Assembly: GCA_041688215.1 (NCBI GenBank)
Contig: JBDNIO010000021.1
Location: 1 to 11,122 of the forward strand
Direction: 5' to 3'
DNA length: 11,122 bases
From: JBDNIO01 sp041688215
GTDB taxonomy: Bacteria; Pseudomonadota; Gammaproteobacteria; Nevskiales; Salinisphaeraceae
Shown here: piece after piece, positions 1 through 8,536 of the stretch
Layout: each line of letters starts with the position of its first letter
How positions within the stretch are numbered: position 1 is the first letter of the stretch
The notes under the pieces: generated by a model
The model's database searches: none
Seen by the model: only the letters and a program-made list of their open reading frames with translations
What the model was told of the DNA's origin: nothing
Program-made: the position numbers and the translations under genes

Positions 1-29
1 GCCCAGGGCTTGGTAAACATACAGCTGCT

Positions 30-533
30 ATGATGCAGGGCAAAATTCCTAAGAGTTTTCAATGTGGTGCTGCGCTAATAGAGTTCGCAGTCGTATTGCC
101 TGTGCTATTGGTTATTACAGTTGGCATTATTTGCTATGGGTACTTGTTCATGCTCGATGCCGCGGTAACCCACGCCGCCAAGCAAGCTGCGCAAGCAGCA
201 GTAAACATCAACCCAACGTCCGATCACTTCGATAATGGCTGTATGGACTTCAAATGTGCAGTTCGAGCCAGCGTTTTGCTTTCGGTGACAAATAGTCTGA
301 ATTGGCTGCCGGCTTCCGTTCCGGAGGAAAATGTTATTGTTCGTTTTCCTGGGGATGGATGTCCCGAAAACGATGATGCATGCCTTCAAGATGATACGGC
401 GACGATCATTAGCGTTAGTTTGAATTTAACCGGGGGAAGTTCGCCATTGTTGCCGCAGATTACACTGCCGGGAATTGGTTCCATACCCCCTTTGCCAGCG
501 ACTCTAAACGGGGTTGCAAGAGTTGTCTTATAA
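30..533 (+). CDS. tadE: TadE-like minor pseudopilin of the Tad pilus
   Basis: A 167-residue protein. Residues 13-19 read GAALIEF, which fits the Tad pseudopilin processing site: cleavage after Gly13 with Glu at +5 and an aromatic at +6. A hydrophobic stretch follows (about 17-42) and then an Ala-rich helix, as in TadE family proteins. The remainder would be periplasmic and holds two pairs of cysteines (in NGCMDFKC and GCPENDDAC) that could form disulfides. In the family the prepilin peptidase TadV/CpaA processes TadE, which is needed for pilus assembly. The ATG at 30 is the first in frame; the frame is open to the left window edge, so an upstream start cannot be excluded, and no strong ribosome binding site is visible. 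It lies 60 nt before cpaB. Its base composition is visibly lower in GC than the genes that follow. Confidence 0.85.
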   Translation: MMQGKIPKSFQCGAALIEFAVVLPVLLVITVGIICYGYLFMLDAAVTHAAKQAAQAAVNINPTSDHFDNGCMDFKCAVRASVLLSVTNSLNWLPASVPEENVIVRFPGDGCPENDDACLQDDTATIISVSLNLTGGSSPLLPQITLPGIGSIPPLPATLNGVARVVL

Positions 534-554
534 GGTTTAAATAGTTTCACTACA

Positions 555-571
555 GGCGTCGCATAGACGCC
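555..571. other. Small hairpin between tadE and cpaB
   Basis: GGCGTC (555-560) pairs perfectly with GACGCC (566-571) around a 5-nt loop. No T-run follows, so it is not a convincing intrinsic terminator. It could stabilise or separate the tadE message from the cpaB message, but a 6-bp stem may also arise by chance. Confidence 0.35.
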
Positions 572-578
572 TCGCGCT

Positions 579-585
579 AGAGGGG
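579..585 (+). promoter_or_regulatory. Ribosome binding site of cpaB
   Basis: AGAGGGG sits 8 nt before the ATG at 594. It is the best Shine-Dalgarno match in the left part of the window and supports that start. Confidence 0.6.
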
Positions 586-593
586 ATAACAAT

Positions 594-1568
594 ATGAGCA
601 GCACCGCGCTCAAAACATTGGCGGTAGTTCTGGTGGGGTTGGCCCTGGTTCTGGGGTTTGTGGCCTACCAGCTTAGCCAGGGCCTTACACAAGCCCCTGA
701 GGTGGTTGAAAAACCCAAGCCCGAGCCGGGTGCCGATCAGGTACTGGCGGTAGTGGCTACCACCCGTATCCCCGCCTACGAGCCCATCCCGGCAGAATCG
801 GTAGCATTGGTCCCCATTTCAGTCGAGCCACCGCAATACTTTACCGATGTTAATTCGGTGGTTGGCCGCACCGCGCTGCGTGCCATTCCGGTGGGCTCGC
901 CCGTTACCAACGAGAGCTTTGGCAGCGCCAACACCCTGGCGCAGGCAATCCCGCCCGGCACGCAGGCGATGTCGTTCGAGATTTCCGATGTTATTGCCGT
1001 GGGCGGTTTCGTAAAACCGGGCGATATTGTAGACGTGCTGGTTTATATCCGCTCCTCCGGTAGCGAAGTTGAAAACAGCCAGGCCCGCGTATTACTGAAA
1101 TCGGCCCGGCTGCTTGCCTATGAAGAACGGCTGATCAACGGCGCCGAGGAAGAATCCAAGGATGGCACACAGCAGCAGTCCCGCCGTCAGCGTACCGCAG
1201 TACTTGCGGTTCCCGAAAAGCAGACGACCAAGGCGATGCTGGGCGCCAGCCTGGGTGATTTACGCCTGGCGCTGCGAGGCCCCGATCAGGTGATTGACTT
1301 CAGTGGCGTGGATAACAAGCCCATAGCCGACGGCGATAAACCCGAAGCGCTGGCGCAACTGGCCAGCAACGACGCTTCGCCGAAGCAACCCGATGACGAT
1401 AAAAAGTCCAAGGAAGATCGTGATGAGGAGGAAAAGGTGATCACCCTGAGTGAACTCACCGAGATCAAGCAAAATCGCCGTGCCAAAGACGCGCCCAAGC
1501 CGCCGCCGCGGGCCACTATCGAAGTATACGAAGGCACCGAATTAAAACGCATCAGCCGTCCTTATTAA
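594..1568 (+). CDS. cpaB: CpaB/RcpC Flp pilus assembly protein
   Basis: A 324-residue protein with one N-terminal membrane anchor (about residues 8-27) and a periplasmic body. Residues about 50-110 form a SAF-type domain (VVATTRIPAYEPIPAESV, then VVGRTALRAIPVGSPVT). It continues with the CpaB/RcpC core (IPPGTQAMSFEIS, GGFVKPGDIVDVLV) and ends in the family-like IEVYEGTELKRIS. CpaB works with the CpaC secretin in the periplasm and outer membrane, and its carbohydrate-binding-like SAF fold is thought to contact peptidoglycan or to gate the channel. An unusual charged linker rich in Asp, Glu and Lys (about 258-310, with DDDKKSKEDRDEEEK) separates the core from the last strand. A good AGAGGGG precedes the ATG by 8 nt, and cpaC starts 19 nt after the stop, so the two are co-transcribed. 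Confidence 0.92.
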   Translation: MSSTALKTLAVVLVGLALVLGFVAYQLSQGLTQAPEVVEKPKPEPGADQVLAVVATTRIPAYEPIPAESVALVPISVEPPQYFTDVNSVVGRTALRAIPVGSPVTNESFGSANTLAQAIPPGTQAMSFEISDVIAVGGFVKPGDIVDVLVYIRSSGSEVENSQARVLLKSARLLAYEERLINGAEEESKDGTQQQSRRQRTAVLAVPEKQTTKAMLGASLGDLRLALRGPDQVIDFSGVDNKPIADGDKPEALAQLASNDASPKQPDDDKKSKEDRDEEEKVITLSELTEIKQNRRAKDAPKPPPRATIEVYEGTELKRISRPY

Positions 1569-1587
1569 GCTCACCCAGGAAAGTACA

Positions 1588-2859
1588 ATGACGCGGAAAA
1601 CAAACCTCCTGATCAAGAGTCTGGCCAAGAGTCTGGCCAAAGATATAGCCAAAAGCTTGGCAATAATCGCATGCACCTGGCCATTGCTCGGCGCGGCCCA
1701 GCCACAAACTGTGCAAGTGGGCGTGGGCCAGCAGGAGATCATAAACACCACCGAACGCGTAGGCCGGGTTGCCCTGGGGGACCCGGAGACCGCCGACGTT
1801 AATGTGCTCGGTGTAAAGCAGATTTTGCTCACCGGTAAAAAACGTGGCGATACCACCTTGCTGGTCTGGCCGCGTGGTGCCGACCAGCCGATGCGCTACG
1901 CCATCGTCGTAGGCGCCGGTGATTTACCCGATGTGTTGCTGGACGAGAAACGCAAAACCCTGAGAACGCAGGTGCAAACCGATATCCGCATCGCCGAGGT
2001 CAGCCGCAGCGCGGCGCGCCGGATTGGTTTCAGCTTTCTCAACGGCGAAACCGATGACGTACTCGGCCGGGTCGGCCCGCCCGGTACTTCCAGCGGTATT
2101 ACAGGCGTTGGTGGCGGCGCGGGTTCGTTCAACAGCCCGACCGGCTTTCAGGCCCTGGATGATGCCTTTAATCTGGTTTTCTTCGCCGACGGCGGCAGCA
2201 TTGCCTCACTGGTGAGCATACTCGAACGCCGCGGTTTAATGCGTACGCTGGCCAAGCCGTCGCTGTTGGCCATGAGCGGCCAGACGGCAACTTTTCTCGC
2301 CGGCGGCGAATTTCCCATTCCCGTAACCCAGGGCGGTGGCGGCGGTAACGGCAATAGCATTACCGTTGAATTCAAGGAGTTTGGTATCCGCCTGAGCATC
2401 ACGCCTACCGTGCTGCAGGAAGACCGGATTGTGCTCAAGGTTGCCCCGGAAGTCAGCGAACTGGATTTTGATTCCGGCGTTACCGTGCAAGGCCTGCAAA
2501 TCCCCGGCATTCGCGTACGCCGCACCGACACCACGGTAGAACTGGGCGACGGCGAAACATTTATAATCAGCGGCCTGGTGGACCAGGACCTGGGCGCCAA
2601 TGTCGACAAAGTGCCCTGGCTGGGCGATATCCCGATTCTGGGCGCTTTCTTTCGTTCTACCAACTATACCCGTCAGGATCGTGAACTCATCATGATCGTA
2701 ACGCCGCATCTGGTTACCCCGTTAAGTGCCGGCACGAAAGTGCCCCTGCCGGGTGAGGAATACGATAAATATGACCCAGATTCAGGCGAGCTTTTCTTTG
2801 TTGAAACCGGCGATTTCGACCCAAATGGTAGTGGTACATCCACCGGTTTTACCCGCTAG
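1588..2859 (+). CDS. cpaC: CpaC/RcpA outer-membrane secretin of the Tad pilus
   Basis: A 423-residue secretin of usual length for the Tad type. After the signal region (hydrophobic stretch about 25-35, possible cleavage near LGAAQ at 34-38) comes the secretin N-domain (VGRVALGDPETADVNVLG, then ILLTGKKRGDTTLLVW). The secretin core includes LAKPSLLAMSGQTATFLAGG, FGIRLSITPTVL, and the highly conserved VPWLGDIPILGAFF (342-355) followed by ELIMIVTPHLV. It multimerises in the outer membrane as the exit channel for the pilus. The start is supported by CAGGAAAG shortly before the ATG. An oddity is the signal peptide n-region, which carries four imperfect 4-residue repeats (residues 10-25) encoded by four 12-nt units. 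The C-terminal tail after PHLVTPL is Gly-, Asp- and Ser-rich. Confidence 0.95.
   Translation: MTRKTNLLIKSLAKSLAKDIAKSLAIIACTWPLLGAAQPQTVQVGVGQQEIINTTERVGRVALGDPETADVNVLGVKQILLTGKKRGDTTLLVWPRGADQPMRYAIVVGAGDLPDVLLDEKRKTLRTQVQTDIRIAEVSRSAARRIGFSFLNGETDDVLGRVGPPGTSSGITGVGGGAGSFNSPTGFQALDDAFNLVFFADGGSIASLVSILERRGLMRTLAKPSLLAMSGQTATFLAGGEFPIPVTQGGGGGNGNSITVEFKEFGIRLSITPTVLQEDRIVLKVAPEVSELDFDSGVTVQGLQIPGIRVRRTDTTVELGDGETFIISGLVDQDLGANVDKVPWLGDIPILGAFFRSTNYTRQDRELIMIVTPHLVTPLSAGTKVPLPGEEYDKYDPDSGELFFVETGDFDPNGSGTSTGFTR
1615..1662 (+). repeat. Four imperfect 12-nt tandem repeats in the cpaC signal region
   Basis: Units at 1615-1626, 1627-1638, 1639-1650 and 1651-1662. The first two are identical (AAGAGTCTGGCC) and the other two diverge. 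They are in frame and encode KSLA-KSLA-KDIA-KSLA, a cationic amphipathic stretch just before the hydrophobic core of the signal peptide. Unit number could change by slippage without shifting frame. Confidence 0.8.
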
Positions 2860-2917
2860 CGTAGTGCGTCACTTTAGTTTGGGACTTATACGACTATATG
2901 ATTAAGAAACGAAAAAT

Positions 2918-3036
2918 CGTCATTGCGAGGAAGCCCCGTTCAGCGGGGCTGACGCGGCAATCTCGTGGCCATCCCGTGGGCAAGGCTGGAAGGCACAGGT
3001 CTGGACTTGAGATTGCCGCGCTTCGCTCGCAATGAC
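2918..3036. repeat. 119-bp imperfect palindromic interspersed element (MITE/REP-like)
   Basis: This fills the centre of the 335-nt cpaC-cpaE gap (2860-3194). Outer arms: GTCATTGCGAG (2919-2929) and its exact complement CTCGCAATGAC (3026-3036). Inner arms: CGCGGCAATCTC (2953-2964) and exact complement GAGATTGCCGCG (3009-3020). A further hairpin in the left arm pairs AGCCCCG (2932-2938) with CGGGGCT (2944-2950) around TTCAG. From memory, elements with these same arms recur as intergenic repeats in many bacterial genomes; this could not be searched here. No coding potential is seen inside. As RNA it would fold strongly and might separate cpaBC from cpaE expression, but no T-run follows it. Confidence 0.85.
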
Positions 3037-3111
3037 ACTCATTCGGACCCATTGTTGCTTGTGTTCCGTTAATTTAAACGCACTACACTAGCTTTTGTGA
3101 ATAAGTCAGTT

Positions 3112-3198
3112 ATGAATATGCCTCGTTTCAATCACAGCGCCTGCAAGCGCGTTAAACTTTTTCAGGTGCGCTTGTTCCCGGCCGCGGGCCGGATATGA
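3112..3198 (+). CDS. Possible 28-codon leader ORF coupled to cpaE
   Basis: ATG at 3112 opens 28 codons (MNMPRFNHSACKRVK..., basic, no recognised family) ending in TGA at 3196-3198, which overlaps the cpaE ATG as ATGA (3195-3198). The cpaE start lacks a strong ribosome binding site and its frame is closed by TAA at 3153 with no other start between, so translation from this ORF could deliver ribosomes to cpaE. It has no strong ribosome binding site itself, and an ORF this short may be chance or the remnant of a lost gene; many Tad operons carry another gene between the secretin and tadZ. Confidence 0.3.
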   Translation: MNMPRFNHSACKRVKLFQVRLFPAAGRI

Positions 3199-4097
3199 AA
3201 ACGCAAGCCCTGCTCGTTGCCGACGACCCGGTATACCGCAGTTGGCTGGCGGATTGTCTGGGGGACGATGTCGCGGTACTGCCGGCGGATGCCACCCAGG
3301 CGCAGGAACTGGTCAGCGAAATTGCCTCCACCCCGGGCGTGGGCCTGCTGTTCATACAGTTTGATGAAGACCATGCCCGCGAGCGTGCGGGCGTGGTCGA
3401 ACACATTCTGCAGAAATATCCGGACCTGCCTATAGTCGCGGTGGGCGATAGCGAGCATTCCGACGCCGTGCTCGCGGCCATGCGTGCCGGCACGCGCGAT
3501 TATTTCGTGCTCAACCGGGACGACGACAACCTCACAGCACTCGTGAGCCGCGTACTTCAGCGCAGCGGCCATGCAAAGTCCGGCGCGGGCAGTGGCGCCG
3601 TTAATGGCAAGCTCTACGGGGTTATATCCGGGCCCAGTTCTCCGGGTGTGGCTTTTCTGGCGGTGCATCTGGCGCTGGCTTTGCAGGAAGCCGAAAAACG
3701 CCGGGTTTTGTTGCTGGATATCACTTCCCCGGGCGGTGAGGCGCTGATTTTTCTGGATACCGAACAGGCTTACAGTGCGCTCGATGCTCTGCGCGATGTC
3801 TTCCGCTGCGATCAGACGCTTATCGATACGGCATTTACCCGGCACGAAAAAGGCTTTTATCTGCTCAGCTTGCCGGAGGATGCTGTAGCCCCACCCGCAA
3901 TCGATTCGGAAGATTTCGCACGACTGCTGGAAACGCTCAAAAACTATTTTGACTTCATCGTGGTCAGTGCAGACAGCGGTATCTCCTTGGCCTCACTGGG
4001 CGCGCTGGTACATCAGGGCGACAAGACCCTGCTGCTCACCCGCCAGTCCGTGCTCAAAAGCCGTCAGAACAAACACTTGCTGCACGCTCTGCGCTAG
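3195..4097 (+). CDS. cpaE: CpaE/TadZ pilus localisation protein, truncated by in-frame TAG
   Basis: As read, 300 residues. Residues about 4-125 form a receiver-like domain (ALLVADDPVYRSWLADCL ... LPIVAVGDSEHSDAVLAAMRAGTRDYFVL), as in CpaE/TadZ, which direct the Tad apparatus to its cellular site. A ParA/MinD-like domain follows (YGVISGPSSPGVAFLAVHLA ... RRVLLLDITSPGGEALIFLD). Its P-loop at about 146-154 reads GPSSPGVAF, with no Lys or Ser/Thr where ParA proteins have GKST, so canonical ATP hydrolysis is unlikely; atypical Walker A motifs are known in some TadZ proteins. The frame stops at TAG (4095-4097) in the middle of the ParA-like domain, yet remains homologous-looking and open to 4454. 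With that codon read as sense the product would be 419 residues, a normal CpaE length. The ATG at 3195 is the only start available in this frame. Confidence 0.85.
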   Translation: MKTQALLVADDPVYRSWLADCLGDDVAVLPADATQAQELVSEIASTPGVGLLFIQFDEDHARERAGVVEHILQKYPDLPIVAVGDSEHSDAVLAAMRAGTRDYFVLNRDDDNLTALVSRVLQRSGHAKSGAGSGAVNGKLYGVISGPSSPGVAFLAVHLALALQEAEKRRVLLLDITSPGGEALIFLDTEQAYSALDALRDVFRCDQTLIDTAFTRHEKGFYLLSLPEDAVAPPAIDSEDFARLLETLKNYFDFIVVSADSGISLASLGALVHQGDKTLLLTRQSVLKSRQNKHLLHALR

Positions 4098-4454
4098 GCC
4101 GATTGCCCGCTCGATCGCACCGGCCTGGTTGTCGACCATTACCATGACCAGTCCAATGCAGGCCTGGATGCCAACCGCATAGCGACCCTGCTGGACCTGG
4201 AGCTGCTGGCCACATTAAGCGGTAAAGCCCAGGCCCGTACCGAGGCCATGAATGCCGGCGAGCCCTTATTTGAAAGTAGTCCGCGCGATACCTATTGCCG
4301 CGACGTGCGCGAACTTGTGCAAAACCTGACCGGGCAGCCTGTGGCGTCCCCCACGGCCAACGGGCTACTCGGTCGGCTGTTCAAGTATGCACGGCGTCGC
4401 GCACGATCTTTGCTATCCACGGCCAACGGGCTACTCGGTCGGCTGTTCAAGTGA
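4098..4454 (+). pseudogene. cpaE: C-terminal remainder of cpaE/tadZ beyond the TAG
   Basis: The same frame as 3195-4097, with no further stop until TGA at 4452-4454. It reads ADCPLDRTGLVVDHYHDQSN, then a helix-rich region (RIATLLDLELLATLSG) and PLFESSPRDTYCRDVRELVQNLTGQP, which is what the last third of CpaE proteins looks like. The C-terminus contains TANGLLGRLFK twice, from a 36-nt exact duplication. cpaF begins 15 nt after the stop. Whether it is translated depends on the TAG: real nonsense mutation, suppression or sequencing error. Internal initiation at ATG 4248 would give only 68 residues and no complete domain. Confidence 0.75.
4351..4452 (+). repeat. 36-nt exact direct repeat at the 3' end of cpaE
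   Basis: Copies at 4351-4386 and 4417-4452 are identical over 36 nt and start 66 nt apart, a multiple of three. They encode TANGLLGRLFK twice, separated by YARRRARSLLS. This looks like a 66-bp in-frame duplication whose second copy is cut short by the stop codon. Confidence 0.9.
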
Positions 4455-4468
4455 GTCTCGGGTAAGCC

Positions 4469-6618
<2,150 letters not shown>

Positions 6619-6622
<4 letters not shown>

Positions 6623-7545
6623 GCCAGTATCTGCCAATCATTGTTTCTGGCGCGGTCTTTCTGGCTGCGATAGGTGTGGGCGTGCTTATCTATTCGCTGG
6701 CTGCCGGTAGCCGTAGCAGGCAATTAACCCGGCGTCTTGAGGATGCCACCACCGGCTCAAAAACCGCCGGCAAAGGGCGTCAGGATGAATGGGTTACACG
6801 CATGTCCAGCCAGGGCCAGCAGCTTGACCGCCTGCTACAAAACCCGCAGGAAACCACGGTATTACTGGCGCAGGCAGGTTGGCGTGGCGTGCGATCGCGG
6901 GCCCTGTTCTATGCATTTCAGATATTCTTGCCGCTGGTAGTCATCCTGGCCGCCATACCGTTCTGGTTTGTGCTGATTGCGCTGTTTGATACCGGTCTGG
7001 CGCTGTGTATTGTTGCCATCGCGGTAATTCTCGCGCTGTTATTGCCGCGTATGGTGCTACGCTCGGTGGCAAAAAAGCGTCGCGAGCAGCTCGCTGGCGA
7101 GGTGCCGCTCTTTATTAATTTACTCATCCTGCTGTTCGAAGCCGGCCTGAGTACACGCCAGGCCCTGGTTAGCCTGGTGCAGGACGGCCCGCAAACCCTG
7201 CCCAATATTGTCGACGAATTGCAGCCGGTGCTGCGGCAAATTGAAGCGGGCGCAGATCTGAGCCTGTTATTGCTGGAAACCAGCAAGACGCTGGATATTC
7301 CAGAAATCGAGACCATTTTCGGCATATTGCGGCAAGTGGAAAAATACGGCGGCGAAATACGCGAGCCATTAACAGACGCCCTGAGCACCATCGAGGAGCG
7401 GCGCACACTGGCCTTGCGCGAGCAGGTCAATATACTTTCCGGCAAAATGACGGTGGTTTTGGTGGCCTGCTTTTTTCCGGCCTTGCTGATCATGATCGTC
7501 GGGCCGGGTGTCACTTCTATTTTCAAGGTGTTTACAGGATTGTAG
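6619..7545 (+). CDS. tadC: TadC inner-membrane platform protein
   Basis: A 308-residue protein starting at GTG within the GTGA overlap with tadB. It has an N-terminal membrane helix (about 6-28), a cytosolic segment with QETTVLLAQAGWRGVRSRA, a hydrophobic pair (about 95-147), a T2SSF domain (EVPLFINLLILLFEAGLSTR ... LLLETSKTLDIPEIETIFGI ... REPLTDALSTIEERR) and a final membrane helix (VVLVACFFPALLIMIVGPGV). It pairs with TadB as the inner-membrane platform of the Tad pilus. It ends in TAG only two bases before the tadD ATG, so the genes are tightly coupled. No lesion is seen in this gene. Confidence 0.93.
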
Positions 7546-7547
7546 TC

Positions 7548-8297
7548 ATGCTTACCGCAAGCCTCAGATTCATTTCAGCACTGTGCTGCGCCGGCATTGC
7601 CAGCGGGTGCGCGGGTTTGCAGACGCAACCGCTGAACTCATCTGAACAACTGCTATCCGAAGCGCGCGGCCCCGAGGAAAACCGCAAACTGCATACGGAC
7701 CTGATCCGCGAAATGATAGATCAGAATCGCCTGTACGCGGCCTATGCACATCTGCAGGCACAAGATCGAAACTTCGGCGATAATCTGGAGCTGAAACTCC
7801 TGCGCGCGGAAATCCAGCGCAAGCTCGGCCGGACCGTTGAAGCCGAAGCCGATTACAAGGCGCTACTCGAGACTCCCTACGAAGGCTATGCCCAGCATGG
7901 CCTGGGTTTGATATACGCCAAACAGAATATCGTGCTGGGCACCCAGTACCTGCGCAAAGCGGTAGAGCTGCGCCCCACCGATGCGCGCATACGTAACGAT
8001 CTGGGCTATGCGCTCATGCGCCAGAATAAATTGACCGAAGCCCGGCTACATCTGGCTACGGCGTTTCAACTGGACAGCGGGTCGAACCTGAGCCGCAATA
8101 ACTATCTGCTGATATTGCTGCTGGAAGACGACAAGGCCACTTTAAGCCGCGTTTCCCGGCAAACCCAGGTATCGCCGCAACAAATGGCCCGGCTGGAGCA
8201 GCAGGCCAGCGAATTGCGCAGCGTGACAACGGCACCGGCCAGCCTACCGCGCAGCACTACAGGCGCATCGCTGACCGTGGGGGGCGGCGGTGGTTAA
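7548..8297 (+). CDS. tadD: TadD-like lipoprotein with TPR repeats
   Basis: A 249-residue protein. Its signal peptide ends in IASGC with Cys21 as the likely lipidated residue; the lipobox is slightly unusual in having Ala at -3. TPR-like helices run from about 50 to 200 (LKLLRAEIQRKLGRTVEAEA, YAQHGLGLIYAKQNIVLGTQ, IRNDLGYALMRQNKLTEARL, LRKAVELRPTD). TadD proteins are outer-membrane lipoproteins needed for Tad pilus assembly, probably helping the CpaC secretin. The Ser/Thr- and Gly-rich tail ends GGGGG. AGGA at 7536-7539 lies 8 nt before the ATG, and only 2 nt separate it from tadC. It is the last gene of the tightly packed block. Confidence 0.9.
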   Translation: MLTASLRFISALCCAGIASGCAGLQTQPLNSSEQLLSEARGPEENRKLHTDLIREMIDQNRLYAAYAHLQAQDRNFGDNLELKLLRAEIQRKLGRTVEAEADYKALLETPYEGYAQHGLGLIYAKQNIVLGTQYLRKAVELRPTDARIRNDLGYALMRQNKLTEARLHLATAFQLDSGSNLSRNNYLLILLLEDDKATLSRVSRQTQVSPQQMARLEQQASELRSVTTAPASLPRSTTGASLTVGGGGG

Positions 8298-8376
8298 GGT
8301 TAATATATTTTTGGTGGTTATGTCCAAAGCTCAGGTTGCGATAAATTTTAGTAGCTACGGATGGTGCGGCACCATT

Positions 8377-8425
8377 TGTAGGGCAAGCGTGCCGCTTGCC
8401 AGGCAAGTCGCAGACTTGCCCTACA
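8377..8425. repeat. REP-like double hairpin after tadD
   Basis: Two adjacent perfect hairpins: GGCAAGCG/CGCTTGCC (8382-8389 with 8393-8400, loop TGC) and GGCAAGTC/GACTTGCC (8402-8409 with 8413-8420, loop GCA). Both are enclosed by an outer 11-bp inverted repeat TGTAGGGCAAG (8377-8387) and CTTGCCCTACA (8415-8425). All four arms share GGCAAG or its complement, so alternative pairings are possible (cruciform or one long hairpin). It lies in the 239-nt gap between tadD and the next gene (8298-8536), where nothing else is evident. It could protect or end the tad transcript. Confidence 0.85.
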
Positions 8426-8523
8426 GCATAAGACGCATACCTGAGTCGCGTGCAGAACTACTATGTTTTTTGGTGACTAGCGACCGGGTATCAAGTTGCC
8501 CGGAATGGAATTTGCCCGAACAT

Positions 8524-8530
8524 GGAGGGG
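8524..8530 (+). promoter_or_regulatory. Ribosome binding site that fixes the start at 8537
   Basis: GGAGGGG lies 6 nt before the ATG at 8537. The in-frame upstream ATG at 8522 overlaps it and is therefore unlikely to be the start. Confidence 0.7.
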
Positions 8531-8536
8531 CGTGAT

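Noticed and set aside
3055..3089. Possible sigma-70 promoter before cpaE (TTGTGT at 3059, TACACT at 3084)
   Set aside because: The spacing is 19 nt and the -35 match is weak; not strong enough to list as a promoter.
4095..4097. TAG as a reassigned sense codon or pyrrolysine
   Set aside because: cpaC and tadC end naturally in TAG at the expected protein lengths, and CpaE is not a pyrrolysine protein, so general recoding is unlikely.
8290..8535. 81-codon ORF overlapping the end of tadD
   Set aside because: It runs through the double-hairpin repeat, overlaps tadD and the next ribosome binding site, and its peptide has no domain, repeat or signal structure.
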